This document shows positions 30,898-42,477 of a stretch of 64,000 bases of DNA, piece by piece. The notes beneath the pieces were generated by a model. That model searched no databases. It saw nothing but the letters and a program-made list of their open reading frames with translations, and was not told the DNA's origin. Position 1 is the first letter of the stretch, and the number at the start of each line of letters is the position of its first letter. Location: positions 310,001 through 374,000 of the forward strand of contig CM049999.1 in assembly GCA_016630955.3 (NCBI GenBank). Reading direction: 5' to 3'. The DNA is from Didymella arachidicola. Its lineage: Eukaryota > Ascomycota > Dothideomycetes > Pleosporales > Didymellaceae. Both the position numbers and the translations under genes were made by a program.

Positions 30898-33367
30898 CTA
30901 GTTCCTGCCCAGCCCGAATCGACTTCCCAATGTCCCAAATCGCTCACTCGGTGCACTTTTCGTCGGGCTCTGTGCCGCAACCTGCGCGCCCTCCTGACAC
31001 TTCTCCAGCAAAATCGCGCCCTTGAGCTGATCCACCTTACCATATTTCTTATTCCTCTGACTAATGTCGTAAAACTCCAGGCTATCATCCGTGCCCATAA
31101 GCGCCACCGTCTGCGTGAGCTCGTCCAGATTCTCCATTAGAATGGGGTTGTTCAAGCTCTCAACGAATTGCACAAGATACTGGGTGTCTAGGGACAAGCT
31201 TGCGACGGCGGGCGGCGTGATGCGCTTTACGCCCTCGTCGAGAGTAAGCGCAAGGATAGCGGTCGAAGCGTGGCTCAGCGCGTCGAAGTAGATAAACTCC
31301 TTGACCTCTGTCGGCAACGCAAGTAAGACAGAGCTCATGATGTTGCTCAGGTAGCGGGTAAGCTCAAGCATGTACTCGCTAGGCTCTGTGCTGGGTTTCG
31401 TGGTCATCCAGTCGTACTCTGCGGTCTCGATTAGATCGTCGATCTTCGAGTTTACGAGCTCAAAGATGCGGTCCGAAGCCTGCCGTTTTGCGATCTTGAA
31501 CTGCTCGGTCGCAGAGAGTATGACGGGTGTTGATGAAGACGGAGAGCTGCGGGCTTGGAAGAGAAGATCTTGCAGCTCGACGCACGCGGTCTCGAAGTGC
31601 TCGAGGTTGGTCAGGATCTGCACGATCTGGCCGGGGTACTGCGAGGAGAGGCGCTCGATAAGAGATTGGCAAACTTTCTCGCAGAGCAGCTCGTCGAGCG
31701 AGGTGCGGAGAGTTTCATCGATGATGGTCGACTTCTGAAAGTAGTCGTCCGAGAAGAGATAGATCTGGTTGAGGAAATTGCGGATGTCGATGCAGCAGAG
31801 CGGATACATTTGAGAGAAAGGTAGGACGCAAGGAAAGTCGAGCTCTTCGCGACTCTTGTCCGGAGCATACCAACTGACGGATACCACCTTATCGTACTCT
31901 TCAAAGTTGGCGATGGGCATTGGCATGTAGTCATCAGTCTGGACGATTTCGAGGAAATCGTCGCTGAATCGCTTCTTGAGAAGCTCCGAATATTTCGAGA
32001 ACAACGTCAAGAGTAGGTCGTTCATAGTTGCGACAGAGTAGCCGATTTTCTGAACGGTGTCAGCAGAGCCAGGAAGGACGGATAGACGTGCCTTGCCTCC
32101 ATCGTAAGCATGAACAAGGCTATCCGACCCTTGATCTTGAGTAATAGTTCGTCACTCTCGACTGTGGGGAGGGAGCCAGTAATGAGCTTGATTGCGCTCT
32201 GACACATCGAGTCCCAGAGCTCGTCGACCTGGTCATGTCAGCAGTGTGCCTTTCTGGTAGCAATTCTGACTTACATCAGCCTGCTGCCGCAGATTTGTCG
32301 TCTTGGCCATTGTGGCTTTTTCGACGATCGCAAACCCTGCAATGCTTTCGAGAAGACTGCTGAGATCGTCGCACTCATCTTGCAGCAGATTGAGTTTGCT
32401 GGGTATGATCAGGTCTTTTTGTGTCCGCCGATCCGCAGCATATTCGGCTTTGAACTGGTCAGTCTTGCCCAGCGTCTCGTTAATGTGAATTGCAAGAAAT
32501 AGCGGCGAGAAGTCTGTTTCGTTTCCTGCCTCCTCGTTGTTCAGGATATCAAACTCGTCCGTTTCATCGGCAACAAGTTCGATTGATGAGTTGAGCTTGA
32601 AGCGACCAAACCGGGGGTCGACTTCGGCACGATCCGCATTCCGCTTTCTCCGTTCGTCGGTATAGTAAAACGATACTTCGCCGAGGAATTGTGATGATTC
32701 TCTGATTCGGTATAGCCAGGTGCTCAAGTCTGTCTTGACCGCTTCTCGAATCTGCTCCTGGGTCTGCGGCACAGATCTCTCGATCAAATTTGCGATCTTG
32801 AAGCGGCTGATCTCCTTGAGATGAATTGTCTGCAATTCGTCCAATGCACGAAGGGCCGCGTAGTAGTTCTTCTCGCGCAGCATGTCCTGGACTTGATTTG
32901 CTATCCGCAGAACATTCAAGCACGCGTTCAAAGCCTGCGTCGCTTCATTGATATTCTGGCGTACACCGCGGGAGTCAACCAGCGCCTTCTTCTGGGTCGC
33001 CAGTTTCTCAATACTTTCCTGGATAGATTCGTTCAGCTGCAGGATCTCTCCACTCATTTGCACGGTCTGGTCTCGAATACGAAGCATAGAATCAACCGAG
33101 CTAACAAAGTCTTGGTGGTTTGCGTTACAAATGCGCTCAATCTCGGCCTCTCGATCGCTTGAGAACTGATCGAATGCCAATTGCAACTGGTTCGAGTAGC
33201 GCGCATCTTTCATGATAGGGATCAACTGGTCGATGTAATCTGAGCCTACGGACGACTGGGAGATCTTTCACATGTCAGTACGAAAGGGCTTTGCTTCGAC
33301 ATGCGCGTGTCATTACTTGTTTGATTGCTATTCGCAGGTCATCGCCTGTGTCTAGTGCAGACGGCAT
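30898..33367 (-). CDS. SEC15: Exocyst complex subunit SEC15
   Basis: The vesicle-tethering exocyst subunit that binds Rab GTPase Sec4 at secretory vesicles. Four exons give 774 residues. Introns are 33265-33316 (GTAATG...TACTGAC...AAAG), 32229-32274 (GTAAGT...GCTGACATGACCAG) and 32050-32096, the last with a GC donor (GAG|GCAAGG...GCTGAC...TTCAG). Splicing it restores MLTMEKIGYSVATMNDLLLT, the conserved passage leading to LFSKYSELLKKRFSDDF. Exon 1 is only 51 nt (MPSALDTGDDLRIAIKQ). N-terminal coiled-coil helices (SVDSMLRIRDQTVQ, EILQLNESIQESIEKLA) and the helical C-terminal domain with FIYFDALSHASTAILALTLD are as in the family, and the length matches. Confidence 0.94.
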
Positions 33368-33797
33368 GATGACAGCTGTCTCGAGCGCTTTGCGCGCCCC
33401 AATCCGAGTTTCGGTCCGTGGTCAAATGCCTTCACGGTGCGGACTACTTTTGACGTGTCGCTGAGCTGAAATCGGAATGTCGACGTCGTGCTTCGCTGTA
33501 TGTGGTTGATGATGCATAGGCACGTTCCTGGGACCGTACCTGGCGCACCTAGGAAGTCTAGCCTGAATATAGCTAGGCCAAGTGGAGCCGTTGCCGGCAC
33601 ATCACGTGCACGTAAGGCTGAGCCCCACCTTCCCTTGTCCGATGAATGCTCCGAACGTCGGTCGCCTTGCGGCGGTTACGTATGACGAGTACCCCGCGGC
33701 GTACTTGCGGAGTGAAAACGAATTTATCGGTAGGTCTCGCGAGTGTTATATCTTCAACCACATTTCTGATCTCGAGAAATTCAACAGATCAAACAAC
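33368..33797. promoter_or_regulatory. Divergent promoter region, SEC15 / LYS9
   Basis: 430 bases between the two divergent start codons. A plus-strand open frame (33582-33839) runs through it into the LYS9 start but shows no motif. I name no individual element. Confidence 0.4.
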
Positions 33798-35343
33798 ATG
33801 GAGGCGATCATCAGTGAGTACTTCGAGCATGCCAATTAAGCATATACTGACTATCGCAGACAAGTTCGAAACCGTACTCGGTGGAGTCAACTCTACCGGA
33901 AAGTGAGTGCGATCAATACATACTGCGAAACCTGAGCTGACAATTCACCAGGTCGGTTCTGCTGCTTGGTGCTGGTTTCGTCACCCGCCCGACAGCTGAG
34001 ATTCTCGGCAAGTCTGGCGTCAAGGTCATCGTTGCCTGCAGGACTCTCGAGAAGGCACAGGCTCTTGCCAAGGGCATCCCCAACGCCGTCGCCATCAGCG
34101 TATGTGTACCATCCACTCAACGGTACAAAATAGAAGCTGATTTTTCCAGCTCGACGTCAACGATGCTGAGGCCCTCGACGCTGAGGTCGCCAAGGTCGAC
34201 GTCGTCATCTCCCTGATCCCTTACACCTTCCACGCGACCGTCATCAAGTCAGCCATCCGCAAGAAGAAGGATGTTGTCACAACTTCATACGTCTCGCCCG
34301 CCATGCTGGAGCTCGACGCCGAGGCCAAGGCGGCCGGCATCACTGTCATGAACGAGATCGGTCTTGACCCCGGAATCGACCACCTGTCTGCTGTCATCAC
34401 CATCGACGATGTCCATAAGGAAGGCGCCAAGATTCTGTCCTTCAAGTCATACTGCGGTGGTCTGCCCGCCCCCGAGTCCTCAGACAACCCTCTTGGATAC
34501 AAGTTCTCGTGGAGCTCCCGCGGTGTCCTGCTGGCACTGAGGAACGCCGCCAAGTACTGGCAGGACGGCCAGGTCAAGGAGGTCGAGGGACCTGAGCTCA
34601 TGGCCGAGGCCAAGCCTTACTTCATCTACCCTGGCTACGCTTTTGTCGCCTACCCTAACCGTGATTCCACCCCCTACAAGGAGCGCTACAACATCCCCGA
34701 GGCACAGACCATCGTCCGTGGTACTCTCCGTTACCAGGGCTTCCCCGAGTACATCAAGACCCTCGTCGACATCGGCTTCTTGGTCGAGGACGAGAAGGAT
34801 TTCCTCAAGCAGGGCGAGCAACGCTCGTGGAAGGACGCCACAGCCAAGATCGTCGGCTCATCGAGCGACAAGAAGGAGGACATTGTCTGGGCCATCAGCT
34901 CGCGCCACAAGTTCCCTTCGACCGAGGAGAAGGAGCGCATCATCGCCGGTCTCGAATGGATCGGTCTGTTCTCGGACGAGAAGATCATCCCCCGCGGCAA
35001 CCCGCTCGACACTCTCTGCGCCACGCTCGAGAAGAAGATGCAGTACGAATCGGATGAGCGCGACTTTGTCATGCTCCAGCACAAGTTCGAGATTGAGAAC
35101 AAGGACGGCAGCAAGGTCATCCGCACATCTACCCTTGCTGACTACGGTGACCCCAAGGGCTACTCTTCCATGGCCAAGCTTGTCGGTGTTCCCTGCGCAG
35201 TCGCTGTTCAGCAGGTTCTTGATGGCACAATCAAGGAGAAGGGTATCCTTGCGCCCATGGATCCTGCCATCTGCAGGCCGCTCATGAAGGTCCTCGAGGA
35301 CAAGTACAACATCCGTTTCAGGGAGAAGACCATTGCCGCATAA
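33798..35343 (+). CDS. LYS9: Saccharopine dehydrogenase (NADP+, L-glutamate-forming)
   Basis: The penultimate enzyme of the fungal alpha-aminoadipate lysine pathway, joining alpha-aminoadipate semialdehyde and glutamate into saccharopine. Four exons with introns at 33814-33859, 33903-33951 and 34100-34149 (all GT-AG with CTGAC-like branch sites) give 466 residues, close to yeast Lys9. The first exon is only 16 nt (MEAII plus one base). The Rossmann fold starts at VLLLGAGFVTRPTAEIL, followed by DVVISLIPYTFHATVIKSAI, VTTSYVSPAMLELD and the substrate-side MNEIGLDPGIDHLSA and YCGGLPAPESSDNPLGYKFSW, all hallmarks of this enzyme. The third and fourth exons are highly enriched in C-ending codons, suggesting strong expression. 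The short N-terminal extension ahead of the Rossmann strand is unusual and rests on the first two tiny exons. Confidence 0.93.
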
Positions 35344-35541
35344 GTCGGTGCGTCGCTTCAGGATGTATTTCGGATCATAGACTAAGGACTCCAAGGGTAA
35401 CGGTAGTGTAGACAAAAGCAACTCACATTCGCGCCCAAATCATGTGTCTTCAGTGCTGCGATGTGCTCTTCTTTGAATTTGGTATATACGTATTCTGTCG
35501 TGCTGATCGATTCACATTCATAGCGGACGCCTCTCGAATAC

Positions 35542-36623
35542 CTAGTCCAAGCCCCCAGTAGGTGGCAGTGTCTTATTCCCACCCGCGGGCTTCTTCGCGC
35601 CTCCACCCATGCCTCCTCCTCCAAACATACTTCCCAGCATATCGAACATCGGGTTCCCCTGCTTCGGTATCCTAATCCCAAAGTACATCTCGCCAATCTG
35701 ATCCAGCGCCTCATCCCAGTTCACATCCTTGAGATGCGCCGCGTAATGGCTCTTCAACTGGCGGAATAAACTTGGGTCGCCACGCTCCACGCTGAGTAAC
35801 AGCAGCCCGAGGAAGTTCAACAGCGGTAGCGAAGGGTAGACACGTAGATCTGACGCCGAGGTCGAGACTTGCTGGGTCTGCAAGCCGGGCTTTGAGGATA
35901 GCCTGCTGGTGAAAAGTAGGAAGAACTTGTTCGCTGCGCGCAGGTTGCCTGCAAGCAAATAGGGGATTACACCACGCGCGGTGTAGAGCGGGGCGGTGTG
36001 TGAGTCGTCGGTGGAGTACCAGGCGTATTCGAGGCTAGCGAGGGCTTCGGGAGAGTCTTTGGTGCCGAGGACGAGGTGGCGCTCTGCGTCGTAGGGCTCG
36101 AGATCTGTATTGAGAATCAGTCCAAACCTCTTTCATCTGGTCTGTGAACGCAGGAACCATACCTTCAGCAAATGCGCTGCCGGCGACATGGTGGATTTCA
36201 GGGTCGCCCGCGGGATACTCGCCGTACTTCGCGCTCCAGCCGACCATTTCGGCAACAAACCTCTTCTTTGTGGGCTCATTTGGTGGAAATGCGCGGAGTA
36301 GAGTGATCAGCTTGCCTTTGCTGCTGGCGTCGGGCTTGGTCTCGCTCTTGTTGAAGACATCGAGCAGGAAGATGCAAAGGTCGCCGCCGGAACCGCCTTG
36401 ACCTGCCTGCAGGAGAGATTGTGCGCCGCGGAAGAGGATATCGGTTGCGGAGATCCAGTCCTGGGATTTGGTGTAACGCGATGCGATTACGCGGAGTTGT
36501 TGGTGGGCTTCATAGTATTGGCCTTCTGCGATCCTGAACATGTGAGCAGGGGGTAAGGCCACTGGAGGAGCTGAAGTACCTCTCCTTCTGTCGTTGTATT
36601 GTCTTTTCGATCTTGGCGGACAT
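35542..36623 (-). CDS. GET4: GET4-like tail-anchored protein targeting factor
   Basis: A cytosolic alpha-solenoid subunit of the Get4-Get5 adaptor that passes tail-anchored proteins to Get3. Three exons flank introns 36534-36579 (GTACTT...TTCAG) and 36105-36162 (GTATGG...ACTGAT...ACAG), giving 325 residues. The start (MSAKIEKTIQRQKER) leads into IAEGQYYEAHQQLRVIASRY, the characteristic first repeat. Then come KGKLITLLRAFPPNEPTKKRF, the DPEIHH motif, LLAGNLRAANKFF and YPSLPLLNFLGLLLLSVERG, all recognisable GET4 elements. The C-terminus is Gly/Met-rich (MFGGGGMGGGAKKPAGG), as commonly seen in filamentous fungi. It is read toward LYS9, with about 200 bases between the two stops. Confidence 0.92.
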
Positions 36624-36989
36624 GGCGAAGGTGACAGAGCTCGAGAGGGTGTTATCTCGAGTCGAATGCACACGGTTTGTGTTGACGTTCAGGCGCAATG
36701 ACGCAGGTTAGTGCACCCCGCTAAAACACTCAACTGCAGTCGCGACCTTTGCACCTGCCATCCGCGGCCACGACCAACACCTCACACAAGACACAAGAAT
36801 TCTGTACAGTGGGCTTGCCGACGTCTATCTACTAACCACAGATCATCTCTGAGCATCTCGCAGCAGCAAAAAGGACATGTGGCCAATCATCGGCCGGGAG
36901 CGACACGCCAGGAGTTCCGGCACTGCTTCGTCGACCAGCAATAATTTTCTTCCAGCAGTCCACACAAAGGAGCAAAAGAGATAACCCGC
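36624..36989. other. Spacer between GET4 start and tRNA
   Basis: 366 bases with no supported gene. The stretch includes the GET4 promoter on one side and the 3' flank of the tRNA gene on the other. Confidence 0.5.
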
Positions 36990-37078
36990 TGCATCGAACG
37001 GGACTCGAACCCGTGCCTGAAGCAAGTCCTTCCATGGTGAGATGGGAAGCTTCAATTCTACCCCTAAACTATCGATGC
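36990..37078 (-). tRNA. tRNA-Gly (anticodon CCC) with 18-nt intron
   Basis: Read on the minus strand, the acceptor stem GCATCGA pairs with TCGATGC, followed by the discriminator A. The D arm reads TAGTTTAGGGGTAGAAT. The anticodon stem GAAGC pairs with GCTTC. The loop starts TTCCCA, giving anticodon CCC (plus-strand 37044-37046). An 18-nt intron follows one base 3' of the anticodon. The T arm is ACGGG-TTCGAGT-CCCGT. The length is 89 nt, 71 after intron removal, as expected for tRNA-Gly. Placing the intron one or two bases differently would not alter the anticodon. Confidence 0.93.
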
Positions 37079-38204
37079 GTGCTGTGAGATGGATAGGTAT
37101 TGAATTGAACGATTTCTAGCTTGAGTAGTCATCTGAAGCTGCTCTGGATGCATACACCATCAATGATCAGACAGCTCGGAGAGCACTAGGAAGTGTAAAG
37201 TGTACACGGGGTAAGCTGACAAGAGGCACAAGGCGGGGCAATGGAAGGAGCTACCCCTCACGTGTGCGTGGATATAGCCGGGTGGCTGCCTGAGGTGTGG
37301 TGGTAACATCACACAAAAGCCCTAAGACCTACAAGAGAAATGACTTGATATCAGACCAGGTTCACTCTAGTTCAGATAACCAGCCATGCATCATCAGCCC
37401 AAGCATGATCCGTGATATCAGCAGCGACGCTTAGTTGTTTCGCCGTCGACAGCTTCTGCAATACTACATCTATAGTCTGACTGCTCCTGTGGATCGATTC
37501 TATCTCACAGCAGATCAAACCAGCGTGACTCCACACCCAGGAAGTCTACTAGGAAGCCAGGACATGTGAGGATGATGAGGATCTTTCATTGAGGTTGTCG
37601 ATACTGTCGAAGATCTGATGCGACGGGGGCTATGAGTAGTACTAGGCAGCATATCACCTGTAGACCTGGGTACCGGTGACTTCGGCTTGGGACTTCGACT
37701 GTGCGAAGATGGGCCTCAGGGCCAGCCAAGTCGCGTTGGCAATCAGGGCAGCGATAGTATTCATACGGAGAAGTGACAAGCTAGAACCATCAATCATCTT
37801 CGAGCTTTGGGAGCCAGCTCGCTTCAAGGCATCTGCGTTATTCTATGTGTCCTACCGTGCCCATGGATATCCACAATTCCATCGCATCATCTTCGGAGCG
37901 AGGCTTTCCCGACGTTAGGAAAGAAGTGGACAAGCGCGATTGAGAGAGTCTGGGGCCGCCAATCACGATTGAGCAATGCCGCAGAAATGTGGGGTACTCC
38001 GACTCAGCACCTCCGCCTTGAGGCTCCTGTTCCGAAGGAGGAAATCCTAGACGCACCCTGCCGAAGATGTGCCAGCCGTAGTGGGATGGACTGATCTTCG
38101 TGATTGCTGTTATCCCAAATTGACACGTCTCACAGACGAACAATTGTCACCAGATTGACACCATTCATTATCCGACGATCAGTGGAATTTGAAAAGCTTC
38201 AGCC
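37079..38204. other. Upstream region of the rhamnosidase gene
   Basis: About 1.1 kb between the tRNA and the GH78 gene, with no supported gene; a few short frames near 37676-38094 lack motifs. The last part should be the GH78 promoter. Confidence 0.5.
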
Positions 38205-40974
38205 ATGGCTCTCGTCAGGAATGTACGCTTCGAGCACTACCGCTCCGAATACGCCTTGGGGGTTCACGAGACAAGACCGCGGATATCTTGGACGTATGAA
38301 TGCAGCGAGCCCTTCCAGCAGCAGAGCTACAAGATCGAGATCAACGAGATATCAACTACTGGAGAGGTTAAAGGCTTGGGTAGCACCAATGTTATTTCTG
38401 CAACATCACAGCTCGAGCCATGGCCACACGAAAAGCCGTTGCAGTCGAGGCAGCGCGTGTCCCTGAGGGTTCAGGGTGTATCCAACAAAGGAGAAACCAC
38501 ACCTTGGAGTGAGCCAAGCGTCCTAGAAATTGGGCTAATGAGCTCCTCGGATTGGATTGCAGAGCGTATCGCCGGACCCAACGTCAGGGATCCAACGAAG
38601 TCACACCCAGAGCAACTTTTCCGGAGATTGTTTAGCGTCGACAAGCCAATCGCATCAGCACGCCTGTATATCACTTCGCAAGGTGTCTACGAAGCTGAGA
38701 TAAACGGGGTGCGTGTTGGAGACTATTTTCTCGCACCAGGATTCACAGAGTACAAAGACCGACTACAATATCAAACTTACAACGTCTCAAAGTTCCTGCA
38801 AGAGGGCAGGAACTGCATTGGTGTGCGAGTCGCTGAAGGCTGGTTCAACGGACGTATTGGGTTCGAGGGAGGGAAGCGTGGCATCTGGGGTGACAGAAAT
38901 ACGCTCATTGCGCAATTGGAGATCACTTTCGAAGATGGGGAGGTGCAACGAGTCGCATCTGACAAGAGCTGGAGTGTCACAGAAGGACCCTGCCAGTTAG
39001 CCGAGATCTACGATGGCGAGAAGTACGACGCAACCAAAGAGGTCGATGGATGGTCTCTGGGGCATGATAGTGGAGCGGCATGGCAGCCAGTCGAAAGTCT
39101 TGAGCCTTTGCCTGAACGCACAAAGCTTGTAGCTGGCTATGGAGAGCCTGTGCGGGGGACTGAAACCGTCAAGCCGATCGAACAGATCACTACACCCTCA
39201 GGCAAGACCATCCTGGACTTTGGACAGAACCTTGTCGGTTACTTAAGAATCAAGAACGTCAAAGGTGATGCAGGGCACAAGATCACCCTGAAACATGCCG
39301 AAGTTTTGGAGCACGACGAGCTTGGCACAAGGCCTCTGCGCGACTGCAAAGCCATAGATGAGTATACATTCAGAGGTTCTCCAGATGGCGAGTCGTGGGA
39401 GCCCAGGTTCACCTTCCACGGCTTCAGATATGCTCAGGTCGACAACTGGCCCGCGAACTGTCCCTTGATGAACTCCATCGAAGCTGTGGTGTGTCACACA
39501 GACATGCAAAAGACTGGCCACTTCGAATGCTCCGATACCAAACTCAACAAATTATACCAGAACGTGTGCTGGAGCATGAGGGGCAACTTCCTGTCGATCC
39601 CTACCGACTGCCCGCAGCGAGATGAGCGCCTGGGCTGGACTGGCGATCTGGCACTGTTCGCTCCAACGGCCGCCTACATCTACCACTGTACTGGGCTTCT
39701 GAAGAGCTGGCACCTTGATCTGGCAATCTGCCAAAAAAGACGAGATGGGCTTCCGCCAATGGTGTGTCCGGATGTTCTCGAGGGCGATCGCTTCTGGGAT
39801 TTAGACATACCCACCGCCATCTGGCACGATGTTACTGTGCTTGGGCCCTGGGCGATCTATCTGGCTACGGGCGACATCGAGATCCTGCGTACACAGTATG
39901 AAAGCATGCAGGGCTGGGTCGGGAAGATCCAGAGGTATGAAGGGAGCCAGACGCCGAATCTCTGGCACCCAAAAGTGTTCCAGCTTGGGGTATGTACTTC
40001 CACTTCTCAAGAGGATAGCCACACTGACAAAGATACAGGACTGGCTTGACCCAGCCGCACCTCCAGACGCCCCTTGGCAAAGCAAGACCGATAGCAAACT
40101 CGCGTCTGATGCCTTCCTGGTGCAAACACTTCGTCTCCTGTCTCGGATCGCAACGCTTCTCGGCAAAGACAAAGATGCCCAAACATACTCAGCAGACTCC
40201 ACTGCCGCACACTCACAGTTCCAAGATGAATACATCAGCCCAAACGGACGACTCGTAAACGAATCACAAACCGCCTATGCTCTAGCACTAACGTTCGACC
40301 TCCTCGCGCCTCACCAACGCGCTCTTGCAGGCGACAGGCTGGCCCACATCGTCGCACTCAACGCCTTCAAAATCGGCACCGGATTTGCAGGGACACCCTA
40401 CATTCTCACCGCGCTCACCCAAACGGGACATGCCGAGGTAGCATACGGCATGCTACTCAACGAGTCGTGTCCGAGTTGGCTGTACGGAATCAAGATGGGT
40501 GCGACGACGACGTGGGAGAGATGGGACAGCATGTTGCCCGATGGAAGCGTGAATCCCGGAGATATGACGAGCTTCAATCACTATGCGTATGGTGCAGTAG
40601 CTACGTTCCTGCACGAGAGCGTTGCAGGGCTAAAGAGTGTGGAGCCTGGGTGGCGCAGGGTGCGAATCGAGCCTGTGATTGGCGGGGATATAACGAGTGC
40701 GAAAGCGAGTCACCTATCCCCTTACGGTGAGGTGTCTGTAGAGTGGGAGATTATAGAGGAGAAGTTCAGGATTAAGGTCGTGCTGCCGCAGGGCGTTACG
40801 GCGGAGGTCTGCATCCCAGATGGAAAGGGGAGAGAAGAGGAAACGGTTGGTACTGGGAGGTGGGCGTTTGAGACGGAATATGTCAGGACGCACACGTGGC
40901 CGGTCAAGGCCGTCTCGCCGCTGCCATTTCAACTTGAGGCACCGCAGAGTACGCTCGGGGAACGTAATAGATAG
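38205..40974 (+). CDS. GH78 alpha-L-rhamnosidase
   Basis: Releases terminal alpha-L-rhamnose from plant rhamnosides or pectic rhamnogalacturonan. One intron at 39990-40038 (GTATGT...ACTGAC...ACAG) joins two long exons to 906 residues, the usual length. The order is an N-terminal Ig-like part (RPRISWTYE), the rhamnosidase N domain (ARLYITSQGVYEAEINGVRVGD), a concanavalin-like domain, then the (alpha/alpha)6 barrel with the signature PTDCPQRDERLGWTGD, which carries the catalytic-acid region, and GATTTWERWDSM...NPGDMTSFNHYA. A C-terminal beta domain ends the protein. No signal peptide is seen, so an intracellular enzyme is likely. It is convergent with the GH6 cellulase gene, with 178 bases between them. 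Confidence 0.93.
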
Positions 40975-41151
40975 ACTACTGCATCGCAATAGCAGCATAC
41001 GAACGTTGAGCAGTTACCAAGGGAGCTTTCTGGTGTTTAAACGAATGTCATTCAGGTAGTGCCTGCACTGCTTCCTTGCCCTTCCGTCGTCCTTCATCCT
41101 CTCAGAGTCTTGCCAATCTATATACAAGAAGCATCAGTGCCTCATCCTGAT

Positions 41152-42477
41152 CTAGAAAGAAGGCTTCGCGTTCTGCAGCAGCTGCACGAAGTATGCCTGG
41201 TTCCAAGATCCGGCCTCAGGGCTGGGCTTGAACGCATCGTCCAAGCCACAGAAAGAGTCGTAGCGCTTGGCAGTGGTATCGCTGGTACCGTCACTCTCAC
41301 CGCCAGGCTTGACCCAGACGAAGGAGTCGACATAGCTCGAGCCAGTGCTGGTGGTGGGGCGGGCACCGAAGCCAGCACCCTTGACATTGCACCAATCACC
41401 CCACGCCTTGCGCAGACCCTGGACACCATTGCGGCCAGTGTCGACGATGGCCTGAGAAGGCATGCCAGCGGCTTGCAGATAAGGAGCGAACAGCTCGACG
41501 TAAGCCTTCTCGTTCTGCGCCTTGTTCCACTGGCCGTCGCCTGTGGAGAACTCTCCAGGTGTGAGGTCCCAGGCGTTCCAGCCAGCAACGTTAGTCGAGA
41601 TACCGCGGAGCGCCTTAGGCTTGCCAGCAGCAATGTAAGCGTCGGCGAGAACTTGGGCGCCGGGCTCTGCAGAGATTGTTAGTCTAGAATGAAGTTGTAT
41701 CGAGAATACATACTGAGGTTGTCAGGCCACCCGAGCCAGCCACCGTGACCAGCATCAAGATACATGGCGACGTTGGGCAGGTTGAGCGACTTGAGTGCGT
41801 AAGCGACACCATCGCGGTAGCCGGCGGCGGCGGCCTGGCAGGCGGCGACATTGCTGTTGGTGACGAGATTGGGAAGGGAATCAGGCTCGATGACCAGAGA
41901 GATAGCGGTTTTGGGGTACTTCTTGAAGATAGCCACGATGGCTGTTATAGTCAGCATTGGCACTTCAGTAACATAGACACAACTTACGGTCAATGTACTG
42001 GGTCTTGTAGACATCAAGCTGACCAACAGCCAGCTCGCCATTGGAAGCCTTGGCAGCGCAGTCACGACCGGGAAGATTGTAGATGACGAGGGCAGCGATT
42101 TCGTTGCAGCCAACATTCTTGATGTTGTCTTCGATCGAGGCGATTTTGGCGCGAGTATCGCTGGACAGGTTAGTGGGAAGACGAAAAATACACGAGACTA
42201 CTTACATCCAGAAGTATGTTCCAACTGAAGCAACCTTGGTGGCCTTGGCCTTCAATGCACTGTCGGTGATCGAGGCAGCTGCGGAGAGGACCTCGGATGA
42301 GTAGAACTTGTTGGCGTAGATCGAGCGTCCAGAGAAGGGGTTGCCAGAGAGAGTGACAGCGGTGGCACACGCAGTAGCAGCCTGACGAGCAGTGATGGGA
42401 CCATGCTCGGTGGGCGTGGGAGCAGCGAAGACGCCGCTAATGACGGCTGCCATTACGGCAGAGATGGTGAACTTCAT
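41152..42477 (-). CDS. GH6 cellobiohydrolase, no CBM1
   Basis: A secreted inverting exoglucanase that releases cellobiose from cellulose chain ends. Four exons with introns 42161-42205, 41942-41987 and 41667-41713 (all GT-AG) give 395 residues. The first 19 or so residues (MKFTISAVMAAVISGVFAA) form a signal peptide. Mature sequence motifs: GTYFWIDT, VIYNLPGRDCAAKASNGE with the active-site-loop Asp, VIEPDSLPN with the catalytic Asp, MYLDAGHGGWLGWPDNL, and the C-terminal WVKPGGESDGTS loop. The protein lacks the N-terminal cellulose-binding CBM1 and linker of Trichoderma Cel6A and starts its catalytic domain shortly after the signal peptide. Expression as a cell-wall-degrading enzyme is inferred. 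Confidence 0.94.

Noticed and set aside
34643..35287. 214-codon frame overlapping LYS9
   Set aside because: A Ser/Arg-rich alternate frame of a C-ending-codon-biased gene, a common artefact.
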